Positions 48,991 to 60,476 of a DNA stretch of 64,000 bases are shown in pieces. The DNA is taken from NCBI GenBank assembly GCA_036365145.1, contig JAEOAD010000603.1:2542001-2606000 (forward strand), read 5' to 3'. The position numbers were made by a program, and so were the translations under genes. The first letter of the stretch is position 1. Every line of letters starts with the position of its first letter. The DNA comes from Orientallactaga sibirica. Taxonomy: Eukaryota > Chordata > Mammalia > Rodentia > Dipodidae. A model generated the notes under the pieces. It did no database searches, was not told the DNA's origin, and worked only from the letters and a program-made list of their open reading frames with translations.

Positions 48991-49889
48991 TGGAATCCAT
49001 TTTTCATTAGGGTAGTGGTTGTCAATTTGACCAGGGAAGCCTTTTAGGCTGATTGCAAATTGGGAGTGGTTCCTGAATAGCCATTGTGTATCAGTGGGGG
49101 AGAAGGGAGTTATGATAGTGTCAGGCTCTTTGCCCAAGGTTTGGAGAGCCTGGTCTTACCCAGTTTTGATCATGGCTGCGAGGGCATCAATCTCTGTTAA
49201 TATGCATTGGGCAGTGCCAATTGAAGTGTGGAGCCATTCCAGGACTCCTTGGGGTTGGTATAACACTCCCATGATGGTTGGGGAGGAGTTAAATATAAGC
49301 TGAATTGGCTTGTCTGGCAAGTCCTGGGCAAGTGCCATATCAGAAAATATGTTATTAATCTTGGAGGTGAGGGGAGGATGGATTTGTCACCTTTTAACAT
49401 GTCAAATAAGGGTTGTAAATCACTGGTGGGGACAGACAGCCATGGCTGGAATCAACTGAGGTTCCCAGAAAGCTCTGAAGCATGGCCAATGTGAGGTTCT
49501 GGAGAAAGGAGAACATAGGTTTAAGAGTCCAGGTAGAGGTGAGGGAGAGTTCTGTCCCCAGGAAAGTTATAGGTGGGATAAGTTTGATTTATATGGGGCA
49601 ATTTTGAAGCATGCTTCAGGGAGGGAAGATATTAATTGATACCTTAGCTCGGCTGGTGAGATAGAGGAGTCTTTCCATACTAGCATGTCATACAAGTAAT
49701 GATAAATGTTAAGGCCTTGATCTAAATGTGGCCTTTATGCCGTAGCAACTGCATCTTGGCATATAGTGTGGCTATTAGCCGTACCTTGGGGCAGAACCAT
49801 ACACTCAAAGCATTTAGCAGGTGCTGCATTATTGATAGAGGGGACCAAGAATGCAAAGCATTTTCAGTCTCTGGGGTGCAGGGGATAGA

Positions 49890-50150
49890 AAAGAAACAAA
49901 TCTTGGCTGGAGGGATGGCTTAGCAGTTAAGGCATTTGCCATTAAAGCCAAAGGATCCTGGTTTGACTCTCTAGGCCACACGTAAGCCAGATGCACAAGG
50001 GGATGCATGCATCTGGGGTTCATTTGTAGTGGCAGGAGGCCCTGGCTCATCCATTCTCTCTCTCCCTCCCTCCCTCCATCCCTCCCTCCCTCCCTCCCTC
50101 TTTCTCTCTCTCAAGTTAATAAATAAATAAAATATTAAAAAAAGAAACAA
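49890..50150 (+). mobile_element. B2-like SINE inside the ERV
   Basis: 'ggctggagggatggcttagc' start, a (CCCT)n stretch around 50060-50100, and an (AAAT)n tail. Target duplication 'aaagaaacaa' at 49890-49899 and 50141-50150. Confidence 0.93.
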
Positions 50151-50317
50151 TCCTTAATATCAATAGAAAGGAGGAGGCTACCTAAAAGGGTGTCCATTGT
50201 AAAGGACATCAGAAGGGAGACTCCCACGAGAAATATGGAAAAAAGGACAGAATATTTGGCTGCCTGGGAGGTGGCCCTAGAACCAGTGGAGCCCCACAAA
50301 GTTCTTACCAATGATAT

Positions 50318-50525
50318 GAGTTTAAGGATAGCCTGTGTTATGGTGAGGACCCCCAGGGAAGACCACACAGACACCAAGTAGTAGTAAAGGAATCTTTATT
50401 AGCCAGCCAGCAAACATATCCAGGACTCAAGAGCCTGAATGCAATTCCAGGCTGTACTTCAGGCCTCCATTTATAGGAGAAATCCATAATATTCCACATA
50501 TTAGTTTTACAGACCAGAAGTTAAG
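50318..50525 (-). repeat. Partial LTR plus 18 bases of host flank, inverted copy
   Basis: Reverse complement of 51704-51911 with roughly 8% difference. 50336-50525 is the 3' part of the LTR. 50318-50335 matches the B1-derived right flank of the mosaic at 17 of 18 positions. Confidence 0.85.
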
Positions 50526-50539
50526 TGTAAGCCCACCTA

Positions 50540-51420
50540 CACCTGAGAGGAAGAAGCCTGAGCACAATAGGAGAGTGCTAACCAAGAGGGCAACAGATGG
50601 CTGCTGTTACCAGATAGGAGACTCATTCTCTTAGTGGCCCTGGGAAGACAGTTAGGGATCTTGCCTCACCAGACTACACATCTGGGAGTCATGAGAATGA
50701 TTGAACTCCTCAGAAATAGGTATTATATCCCCCAACTGGACCTGATCATGAAAGACACCATGACTAAGTGTCTGTCCTGTGCCCAGGTCAAGGTGATCCA
50801 CCAGGAGAACATTGGGAATTTGACTTTACTGAAATCAGATCCACTATTTTCAGGTATAAATACCTTCTAGTTTTGTAGATACATTTTCTGGATGGATGGA
50901 GGCTTTTCAAACTCAAACAGAACTGTTTCCCTAGTAGCTAGGAAGTATCTTCAAGACTTAGTTCCTAGGTGTGTCTTGCCTCTTACTTTGGGGTCCAGCA
51001 ATGGCCCGGCCTTCATGGTGAAAAATCTTTTAAAATTTGGCAAAGGCACTAAATGTCAGTTGGAAATTACATTGTGCTTATAGACCACAGAGTTTAGGTC
51101 AAATGGAAAGAATGAACAGGAAATTAAAGAAAACTTTCACGAAACTCGTGATAGAAACAGGCAAAAGTTAATCCAACCTCCTACCTGTCGCTCTCCTTAT
51201 AACCAGATGAACCTTGTATCAGGAAAGTTTCACTCCTTATGAGATAATGTTTGGAAGGCTGCCCTCCATTCTCCCTAAACTAAGAAACATAACTGAGGGA
51301 GAAATAACTAATCACTTAATCCACTACCCCCTGAAGATGAGTCAATAATTTTACTCATGCCCATAGAACCAGTGGGGAATGTGACAAAGGCATAAGCTGG
51401 ATAAGGACAATAGTCACTCC
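50540..51420 (+). pseudogene. ERV integrase remnant, gammaretrovirus-like
   Basis: Opposite strand and different retroviral class from the integrase at 47640. The zinc-binding domain is in frame 50634-50870: 'HQTTHLGVMRMIELL' and 'CLSCAQV' give the H-H-C-C pattern. The core appears around 50949-51170: a GS-S-NGPAF motif where the catalytic Asp is Ser, and '[14 protein letters not shown]' with the catalytic Glu. The C-terminal part follows with stops. The sense LTR lies about 80 bases downstream, so env is absent. Confidence 0.8.
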
Positions 51421-51502
51421 ATATTGTGAACTTAAACAAAGAAGTTCAACTTAGCTGGTACCTTAGGACATGGTCTCACCTGCACTTGAACTTTATGTTT
51501 GG

Positions 51503-51893
51503 CTTGCTTTAACACAATGGGTCACCACAAGATAAGGTGTTTTTTCTTGCTAGTGCTAAATGCAATCTTTAGCTTCTGTATTAACTGTTGCTTGCCAACA
51601 GTTGCAGGAGAGGGAAAATGCAGGGAGGGGAGATTCTAGAACATTTTCTGCTTTTTATAAAAACAACTAAAATTAAGTCTTGGTTTTATAAGATTATGAT
51701 TACTGAACTTCTGGTCTGTAAAACCAATATGTGCAATTTTATGGATTTCTCCTATAAATGGAGCCCTGAAGTACAGCCTGGTATCTGCATTCAGGCTCTT
51801 GAGTCCTGGATATATTTGATGGCCAGCTAATAAAGATTCCTTTCCTACTACTTGGTGTCTGTGTGGTCTTCTCTCGATGTCCTCACCATAACA
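51503..51893 (+). mobile_element. ERV LTR, sense, outer right
   Basis: Includes TATA-like 'cctataaatgga' (about 51752), AATAAA at 51829-51834 and the end 'caccataaca' at 51893. CAGG at 51894-51897 is the right target duplication. The 5' boundary is approximate. Confidence 0.8.
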
Positions 51894-51945
51894 CAGGCTA
51901 GCCTTAAACTCTGGAATGCTAGGATTAAAGGCATGTTCTAACACA
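51894..51945 (-). mobile_element. B1-like SINE, antisense, right half
   Basis: 'caggctagccttaaactc', then 'gctaggattaaaggcatg', continuing the element interrupted at 45021. It begins with the duplicated CAGG. Confidence 0.7.
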
Positions 51946-52103
51946 ATTGGCATTTTTACTTTTCAAAGATCTTTTGATCTAGCCTTCTAACTGTGCTAAA
52001 AATTAAATTTTATCAAATCTTTCAAACTTTGTTTGTAGAGTGATAAAACTAATGATCTTAATTAGTGATTCTTAATTTTACTTTGTGGCTAAATCACTTG
52101 AAG

Positions 52104-52570
52104 TAGTTGTGATGGTTTAAGTTCTGTGTCAACTTGATCTGTTTAGAAATCCACAGACATGCCTCAAAAGTAGGTCTCTGAACTTGCTTCCAGGAAGCAT
52201 TAACTAAAGGAGGAATTCCTTCCCTTAGGGTGAGCCATTCCTTCAAAGTAGGCTGCCCCTCTTGGAGGGGGCAGGGCTTTATATAAGGAAGCTCTGGCAA
52301 GCAAAGTATCCTCTTCTCCCACCTGGCTGCTGTTGTTGTTAACTACTTTTCAGTCTGGGCTGAAGACCAATGGCTTTCCAGGAAGCATCCAGGCCTTCAG
52401 TGGTGGATTGGGACTGCTGAGGCATCCAGCCACATGGTCTGAGCAGCTACCAGGTTCCTTGACTCTCAGGCCTGCAAACTGGTATTGTTGGACTGCTGTA
52501 AACTAATCCAATAAATTCCCTTTTAATACAATTCATTCTATTGGTTCTGTTCCTCTAGAGAACCTTGACT
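52104..52570 (+). repeat. Old interspersed repeat, unassigned
   Basis: Begins 'ttgtgatggtttaagttctg' and ends 'cctctagagaaccttgacta', similar at its end to 6013-6484. It has 'ccaataaattccc' near the 3' end. This could be an LTR or a non-autonomous DNA element. Confidence 0.5.
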
Positions 52571-52844
52571 AGTATAGTAGTCTACCACTCAACATATATG
52601 AAAATGTTTAGTTTGAATTTTATGAATGGCACAGGGAGGAGGTATGTGGTACCTATGAATGGTGACATTCAAATGCAATTCAATGGACACATGTTCACTG
52701 AGTAGAAGATTGAATAAAAGTACTATCAATCCTCTTCTTGACTCACAAATCTATGAGTATTTAGGGATTCTGACGTGAAATCTGTACATTGGAATGGATA
52801 GTAAAAAAAAAATGAAGAGAAAATTTGCTTGGCCTTTAAATATA
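52571..52844. other. Non-coding DNA
   Basis: Nothing recognised. Confidence 0.5.
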
Positions 52845-55095
52845 TACCAATTCAATAAAGCACAAGATAATAGAGACAGCATCTTCAACAAATGGTGCTG
52901 GACAAACTGGAAAACCATATGCAGGAGAATGAAACTTGATCTACACACCTCATCATTCACAAAAATTAAGTCCAAATGGATCAAAGACCTCAGTATAAGA
53001 CCAGAAACACTGCTCTACTGGAAGAAAAAAATAGGGGAACTTTCCATGATATAGGAGTAGGAGAAGACTTCCTGAACAAAACCCCAGTAGCTCAGGAGAT
53101 TAAACAATCACTCAACCATTGGGATCTCATGAAGCTGAAAAGCTTTTTCACAGACAAACATACAGTAAGCAAAGTCAGTAGATTACCCACAGAATGGGAG
53201 AAAATTTTTCCTGGATACACATCAGGCAGAGGCCTAATTTCTAGAATCTACAAAGAACTCAAAAACCTAAACAATAAAAACTTAAACAACCCACTCACAA
53301 AATGGGGCAGAGAACTGCACAGGGAGTTCTCAGAGGAAGAAATACAAATGGCAAACACACACTTAAGAAAATGTTCAACATCCCTAACCACCAGGGAAAT
53401 GCAAATTAAAACAAATATGAGATTCCACCTTACCCCAATAAGTATAGCAAACATTAAAAAAATCTAATGACAACAAATGCCAGTTAGGTTGTGGAGAAAT
53501 AGGAACCCTCATTCACTGTTGCTGGGAATGTAAGCTGGTAGATCCACTATGGAAAGCAATATGGAGACTCCTGACAAGGATGACCATAAAGGTAACCCAA
53601 TTATTCCCTTACTGGGCATTTACCCTAAGAGCTTCAAGCCTCAGTTCAGAGATATTTGCTCAACCATTTTTATAGCTGCTCAATTCATAATATCTAAGAG
53701 CTGGAATCAACCCAGATGTCCATTATTAGAAGAATGGATAACTAAGATTTGGTATATCTACACAATGGAATTCTACATAGCAGTAAAAAAAAAAAAAAAA
53801 AAACCAAAAATGACACAATGCAATTTGAAGAAAAATGGTCAAACTTGGAACAAATCATTCTCAGTGAACTCACCCAATCACAGAAAGATAAGTGTCTCAT
53901 GGTCTCACTCATCTGTGGCTCCTAACCTGAATTTTCCTGAGATGCTGACACACCTAAGAAACATTTTTAGGACTGGTCAATAGGGATGGTGGGCAGGGAA
54001 GGGAAGGGAAGGGGGGGACACAAAAACTTGACCCAATTGGAAATGGTACCAAAAATCCTTTAACCTGTAAAATGTCTAAAAGGCTGATCGTTCATCAGGT
54101 GATTAGAGAGAACACCTGAATCACAAGGGCCTCTAGAGGGTAGGATGAAGACTAACCTCAACCTTCTCCTGTTCCTCTCTCTCATCCCCTCTTCTTACTC
54201 TTCTCTCTCTCTCTCTCTTTATCTTTCATACTGCCTATATTATTCTTCCTTCTTTTCCCATGGCATTGACCTGTAATTCCCAGTACCAGCATGTGGTCAA
54301 CATCCACAATGAGCTGTTGATCAGTGAGACCTACAAGGTTTCCCAAAAGAAGACAGATTTCTGTCAGAGTACTTGATGACCCACCAAAGGTTAATGGTAA
54401 GACCTTATTGCCAAAGACACCATATGCTGTTGGGATGGAACATGGAGTGACCTGGCTGGAATCTGGAAGAGAGTCTGTCCACAGTTAGCTTTTCTAGTGC
54501 CAGAAGGTACTACATGAGCAACTTGGGGGGAAATGAACAACATCTGTCTAAACAACTGGGGATGTAAACTTCCCAGCAGCAATAAACCTGGTGTGATGCT
54601 CACACAAATGCAATAGTGGGACACAGCCATGGTGAATTACCAGCTGCTCTTGGTTTGGCTAAAGGATCCACTCATTGGAATGGAACCCATTCCTAGAACT
54701 GGAAAACAAGTCAGAACCATATCCAAAAATGAGTTCAACCTCCAATATCAATATCAACCACCAATAGTGGGATACAAGAGGGCCTACACCCATTAAATTC
54801 ACTCTAAAACAATAATGGCTATCCATGTACCTTGCACTGACCTCACTCTCCATTGTAGAATTTGCTTCTCTTTTTCAGATGAACATAGAACCTGAGGAGA
54901 GAATCAGCCCATCGTACCTCACCAGGGCACCAGCTGAATCCATAGAATAATTGGTGAAATGAGCAAGAGTGCTGCTTTCTCAGTGAACCTGGTATCAGGA
55001 GAGGAGTGAAGGAGATAGACACAGAAAACACTCAACCCCTACCAAACCACAGATCCAGAGACACAGAGACTCCCATGACCTTTTCACTGAAAAGG
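52845..55095 (+). mobile_element. L1 3' half: ORF2 C-terminus and 3' UTR
   Basis: 5'-truncated. The ORF2 remnant (to about 53930) is followed by a 3' UTR with a G-rich purine tract at 53990-54017 and a (CT)n at 54202-54218. The terminal 3' UTR and poly(A) are missing. Confidence 0.85.
52861..53935 (+). pseudogene. L1 ORF2 C-terminal remnant
   Basis: C-terminal part of the L1 reverse transcriptase protein, beyond the catalytic core. Frames 52794-53054, 52976-53467 and 53549-53983 overlap through frameshifts. The text 'FNKWCWTNWKTICRRMKLD' and 'ISRIYKELKNLNNKN' matches the antisense copy (frame 38760-39077) and marks the family. Near the end an A-run (53787-53804) lies inside the frame. It ends at a stop shortly before the 3' UTR. 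Confidence 0.82.
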
Positions 55096-55589
55096 TAAGT
55101 TTCTAACATTTTCCTGTAAGTGTATATCCTTTATTTAACTTTAAATATCTTTATGTGTGTCATGTCCTCACTCTCAGCAGCCTGAATCCTTTATCCTGTA
55201 CTACAATGTTCTTTAAGCCCCTATTTACTACTTTAGATTGAAAGATATCAAATATTTTATATCTTTTTTTGTCATGCAATTAACCCATGTCTAGAAATCT
55301 AGTTCTCTTATGCATAATAAATTGTCAGAATATTTAGTTGAATAAAATAACAACTATTTTAATGTTGATAAAAGTCTTGTGTGGTGACTGCAAATTGAAG
55401 CTTTAAAATAATAAGCTTTAAAATAATAGGTGCAGGGTGTTAAGTTTATATCAAATGTCTAGAGCTGGATGGGGTTGCTAAAAGAAGGCCATTTGTTTGT
55501 AGCTTTATATTTTCTCCCTTTCATGATCTGTGAGATCTGAGATATTTGAACTGATTCTTCACTTTGCTAGGCCTAGAATAGGTGAACTA
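55096..55589. other. Non-coding DNA between two L1s
   Basis: Contains a local direct repeat 'gctttaaaataata' (55400-55430). Otherwise nothing recognised. Confidence 0.5.
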
Positions 55590-56999
55590 TTTCTTTTTTT
55601 TTTCTATTTAATTTTTATTAGATATGGGCATATTTAGTATGTCAAGAACACATGTTTGTACCCTCCCTTCCTTCCTCCAATGCCCCTTTCATGAAGAGGT
55701 CTTCCTCATTAGAGATGCAGGTCAAACCCATGGGGATTGTGGGTCATGCATTATGTGGGGAGAGGCAATGTGTCTGTGCAAAATGTCCCAACTTTTGGCT
55801 CTAAGAATCTTTCTGTCACCTCTTATGCAAAATTCCCTGAGCCATCCTGGAAGCATTTTATGTCTACTTCATTGATGGGCACTTAGGAGCCTCTGCATCT
55901 CTGGTTTGGTAGGTATTGAATGTCCTCAGTGTCTATCTCTTTCCCCCTTGTGATGATGCTTTCATCTAGAAAGCATAATTTTTGCTCATTTCCCCAATTC
56001 CTGTGCAGTTTCAGCTGGGGCCAGGGTGGAGTGTTCTGGGTCATTTATCTCCTTTGGTCTAGCTCCTATCTGAAAAAGTAGCAGATTCTCCAACAGAGAG
56101 AGAAATTGGCACCAGTTAAATGAGATAACCATTATTAATATAGAGAGAATTTAAAGAGTATAGATCCTCTTATAGGATCTTGACAATAGAAAGAGCAGAA
56201 TAATTATCTGGATATGGTTCTGACTTGTTTCCCAGTTCCAGATATGGTTTCCTTTCCACTAAGCAGATATGTTAGCCAATCCAAGAGCAGCTGGTTACCC
56301 ACCATGGCTGTGTACCACTATTGCACTAGTGTGAGCATCATGTCAGGTTGTTTGCTTCTCAGTCACTTAAATTTTGAGTTGCTTGGACAGAGGTTGGTCA
56401 CCTTCTCTTGGTAGCTCATGTAGCATCTTCCAGTACTATATGGGTTAATTGTCTGGGGACTATATCTCTTCCAGATTCCAACCATGTCTCTCCATGGTCC
56501 ATGCCAACAGCATATGGTGTCTTCAGCAGTAGGTTCTTACCATTAACCTCTGCTGGGTAATCAAGTGCTCTGACAGAAGTCTGTCTTGTTTATTTTGGGA
56601 GATCTAGTAGGTGTCTCTGATCAGCAGCTCATTGTGAATGTAAGCCATATCCTGGTACAGGGAATTACAGGCCCTCACCAAGGGAAAAGAAAAAAGAAAA
56701 AGAGAAACAGGAGAAATTTAAGGTTAAGTTTTATCTCACTCTCTTCAGGGCCCTTCAGTTCAGGTACTCCTCCTAAGGTCCTCTTGAGGATTCCACCTTT
56801 TAGACTAACTTCCAGGATAAAGGATTCTATGGTACCAGTTCAATTTGGGTTCAGTTTTGTGTCCCATCCAACCTTCCCTTCCCTCAAACCCTACCCTCTC
56901 TAATGCCCAAGCCTCAAGAAGCTACTCAGGTAACTCAGGCTGATCCAGGTTAAGAACTGCAGATGAGTGAGACCATGTGACAGTTGTCTTTCTGTGATT

Positions 57000-59455
57000 A
57001 TATGAGTTCACTTAGAATGATCTGTTCCAAGTTTGACCATTTTTCTACAAATTTCATTGCATCATTTTTTTTTTTTTTTTTTTACTGCTTAGTAGAATTC
57101 CATCATGTAGATATACCACATCTTGATTACCCATTCATGCAATGATGGACACCTGGGTTGAATCCAGGAGATTGGAGTTCTAAAGTGGAATGGGGGGAGG
57201 GGAGGGAAATATCATATGTTTTTTGTATGTAAGTATAGAAAGTGTCAATACAAAAATAATAATTGATTAAAAAAAGAATCGAGCAACTATAAACATGGTT
57301 GAGCAAATATCTCTAAACTGAGATGTGGAACTTTTAGGGGTAAATGTCCAGTAAGGGAATAACAGGGTCTCTGCATAACTCTATATTCATCCTTTTCAGG
57401 AGTCTTCATATTGATTTCCATAGCAGTTGTACCAGCTTTCATTCCCACCAACAGTGAATGAGTGTTCCTATTTCTCCACATCCTCACCAACATTTGCTTT
57501 CATATGATATTTTAACATTTTCTATCCTTACTGGGGTAAGGTGAAATCTCATTGTTATTTTAATTTTCATTTCCATTATGGTGTGTGTTAGCCAGTTGTA
57601 CTTCTTTTTCTGAAAGCTCACTATTTAGTTCTCTGTCCCACTTTTGGAATGGGTTGTTTAATTATTTTATTGTTTAGTTTTTTGAGTTCTTTGTAGATTC
57701 TAGATATTAGGCTTCTGTCAGTGGTATAGCTGGCAAAGATTTTCTCCCATTCAGTGGGAAATCTATTGGCTCTGCTTATGGTATATTTGTCTGTGCAAAA
57801 GCTTTTTAGCTTCATGAAATCCCATTGGTTGAGTGCTTGTTTAATTTCCTGGGCTACAAGGGTTTTTTCAGGAAGTATTTTCCCAGTCCTATATCATGGA
57901 GAGTGCCTCCTATTTTTTTCCACTAGTTGAAGAGTTTCAGGTTTTATATTGAAGTCTTTAATCCATCTGGGCTTTATTTTTGTGTATGGTGAAATAAGTA
58001 TGTCTAATTTCATTTTTCTACATATGGTTATCCAATTTGTCTAACACCATTTGTTGTTGAAGATGCTGTCTTTTCTCCAGTCTACATTATTACCACCTTT
58101 GCTAAAGATTAACCAGCTGTAGTTACTTCACCTAAGTTCTGGATTTTCAATTTTGTTCCATTGGTCTATGTTTCTGCTTTTATTCCAGTACCATGCTGTT
58201 TTTGTCACTATGGCTTTGTAACATAACTCTAGATCAGATATGGTAGGCAATACTACCAGAGGTGGTTTTTTATTTTATTTTTTAATTTTTTTCCTGAAGA
58301 TATGTTTGGATATATGAAGCTTTCTCTTATCCATATGATTTTTGATATCATTTTTTCTATCTCTGTGAAGATTGATGCTGTTATTTTTATCTGCATTTTG
58401 TTAAATGTGTAGAATTGCCATTTTTACAATATTAATTCTACCTTTCCAGGAGCATGGGAGGTCTTTTGATTTTCTCAAGTCCTCCTCTATTTCTTTCTTG
58501 AGTGATTTTATGTTTTCATTATAAAGGTCTTTTATATACTTGGTTACTGTTATTCCAAGATATTTAATTTTTTTGTTGTTGCTGTTGAAAATGGGACAGC
58601 CTCACTGATTTCCTGTATATTTGTCCTTTGCATATAGAATAGCCATTGATTTTTGTGCATTTATTTTGTATCCTGCCATTTTAGAAGTTTTGAGATGGAA
58701 ACTTTTGGGTCAGTTATATAAACAATCATCTCATCTGCAAATAGGGCTAACTTGACTTCTTCCCTTCCAATTTGAATCCTTTTCTTTTTTATTTCTCCTG
58801 TCTTATTGCTTGGGTTAGTATTTCTAGTACTATGTTGAAGAATAGTAGTGAGAATGGACACCCCTGTCTTGTTCCTGATCTCAGTGGGAAGTCCTTGAGT
58901 TTTTCCCCATTAAGTATTATTTGAGTTTTAGGAGCTTTATAGATAGCCTTTATTTGTTGCAATATAAACCCTTCATGCCTAATCTTTACAGCGTTTTGAT
59001 CATGAAGTGGTGTTGTATTTTGTCAAAGGCCTTCTCTGCATAAATTCAGATGATCATGTGGTCCTTGTGGTTCAGTTTATTTATGTGGTGTATTACGTTG
59101 ACTGATTTCTGTATGTTATACCATCCCTGCATCCCTGAGATGAAGCCTATATGATTAACATGGATAATGCTTTTGATGTATTGTTGAATTCGGATGGCAA
59201 GAATTTTGTTCAGGATCTTTGTATCTAAGTTCATTAGGGACATAGGCCTATAGTTTTCTTTCCTTATTGCATTTCTGTCAGGTTTTGGTACTATTGTGAT
59301 GCTGGTTTCTTAAAAGGAGTCAGAGAGGATTACCTGGTCTCTGGTTTTGTGGAAGAGTTTAAGAAAAATTGATTTCAGTTCTTTAATGAAGGTTTGATAG
59401 AATTCAGCTGAGAAGCCATCTGGTCCTGGAGTTTTCTTTTTGGGGAGGTTTTGAT
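57000..59455 (-). pseudogene. L1 ORF2 pseudogene (reverse transcriptase, C-terminal domain)
   Basis: Reverse transcriptase fragments in frames 59046-59243 ('[20 protein letters not shown]') and 58661-58861. The catalytic box in the latter reads FADE, so the second Asp is lost. The C-terminal domain is in frames 57621-57815 and 57287-57493. The endonuclease domain is absent: homology jumps from the reverse transcriptase start (59455) straight to ORF1. Many stops and shifts. Confidence 0.8.
57170..57277 (+). mobile_element. Very short L1 3'-end insertion
   Basis: Interrupts the ORF2 remnant between 'gggttgaatccag' and 'gaatcgagcaactataaac', which are continuous in the other copies. It holds a G-rich purine tract, L1-like 3' terminal text and an A-run ending at about 57277. 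Confidence 0.6.
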
Positions 59456-59701
59456 TACCTTTTCAATTTCTGTTGGTGAGGGGTTCTAGAGAGTGTTTTA
59501 TAATTTCTATTTGACTTTTGTTTTCTGTTGGGCTATTCATGTCCATCTCTTTTTTGAGGTATGATTTCAATTTGAATTCTGATTTTCTTGATGCTTCCTG
59601 GAGTTTATTATTGCATTTGGTCAAGTCTTCATTAAGCTTAATCAACCAGTTGTTGAATTCTTCCATTTCTTGACTTATCTTCAGTTTAATCATACATCTT
59701 T

Positions 59702-60106
59702 GGAAGTGTTGCAGACAGCTTCAGGTTTGTTGAGATGAACTTCCAGACCAGGCACAGTTATGGAGGAAGGGATATTATTTATTGAAGCTTACAGATCCAG
59801 GGGAAGTTCCATAAAGGCAGGAGAAGCAGCCTGCTCTCCACAGGACCAAGCAGAGAGAGAGAGAGAGAGCCAAGTAGCCACCACAGCACACAGAGCAAAA
59901 AAACAGCCAAAAGGTCACACAGCACACTTCAGGAACTCCTGCTAGGCACATTTGCATATCTTTACAATGGAATCTCAAACCCACCATTAACACCTTAAGA
60001 CCAGCCCCCAGTGACATTGCCTTAGGAAGGTGATTGCACATGCAAACTATAAAGTAATAAAACATTGAATATATTGGGGGACATATATTCAAACTACCAC
60101 AGGAAG
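59702..60106 (-). mobile_element. Solo LTR, MaLR-like, with 5-bp target duplication
   Basis: The 395-base LTR (59707-60101), read on the minus strand, begins 'tgtggtagtttg' and ends 'ctgcaaca', with an AATAAA signal near 59780. The target duplication GGAAG is at 59702-59706 and 60102-60106. A 5-bp duplication fits ERVL/MaLR. Related to the LTR at 1-87. Confidence 0.9.
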
Positions 60107-60227
60107 GTTCTAATATTTTCTTCAATCAAGTTAAGCCTACTGTCAAAAGTTGAGTGCTCTAGGAGATGATTCTGTTCAATTTCATTTATACGACTGTTGG
60201 TTCTTTGATGGTTTGCTTCCAGGTCAG

Positions 60228-60229
<2 letters not shown>

Positions 60230-60263
<34 letters not shown>
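60230..60263. repeat. T-run of about 34 bases
   Basis: Long homopolymer inside the ORF1 remnant. Its length is prone to sequencing and assembly error. Confidence 0.9.
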
Positions 60264-60264
<1 letters not shown>

Positions 60265-60476
60265 ATCAGGGTCTCCTTGGTTTTTCTATTTTCATTTTGA
60301 GAATGAATTTCTGTTAACTTCTCTGTGATTTCATCAGAGGTTTCCATTGTAGGACTAGACATCATGGGTGGTGATCTCTGTTTTCTCACTTTTGTTGGCT
60401 TTTTTGTGTTGTTGTCTACCCATTTTAGGAAGACTATTTTAATGAGGAGGAAGTAAGTTTTTGTCCTTTGGCCCAT

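Larger units (their letters stand above)
48300..50317 (-). pseudogene. ERV reverse transcriptase and RNase H remnants
   Basis: The N-terminal reverse transcriptase piece at 50317-50151 contains 'LLLSIDIKDCFF', the first catalytic Asp block. After the SINE at 49890-50150 the homology resumes near 49850. Connection-domain pieces are in frames 49156-49338 and 49197-49400. RNase H is expected at 48300-49150 but is poorly recognisable and is split by a B1-like SINE. Stops and shifts occur throughout. No gag or protease was found upstream, where an LTR copy follows directly. Confidence 0.7.
59463..60476 (-). pseudogene. L1 ORF1 N-terminal remnant, split by a solo LTR
   Basis: Frame 60186-60476 is the ORF1 N-terminus ('MSSPTMETSDEITEKLTEIH') with a Lys run encoded by the T-run. 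Frame 59463-59693 is the next coiled-coil part ('EMEEFNNWLIKLNEDLTKCN'). The solo LTR at 59707-60101 lies between them. The RRM-like and C-terminal domains are deleted. Confidence 0.7.
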
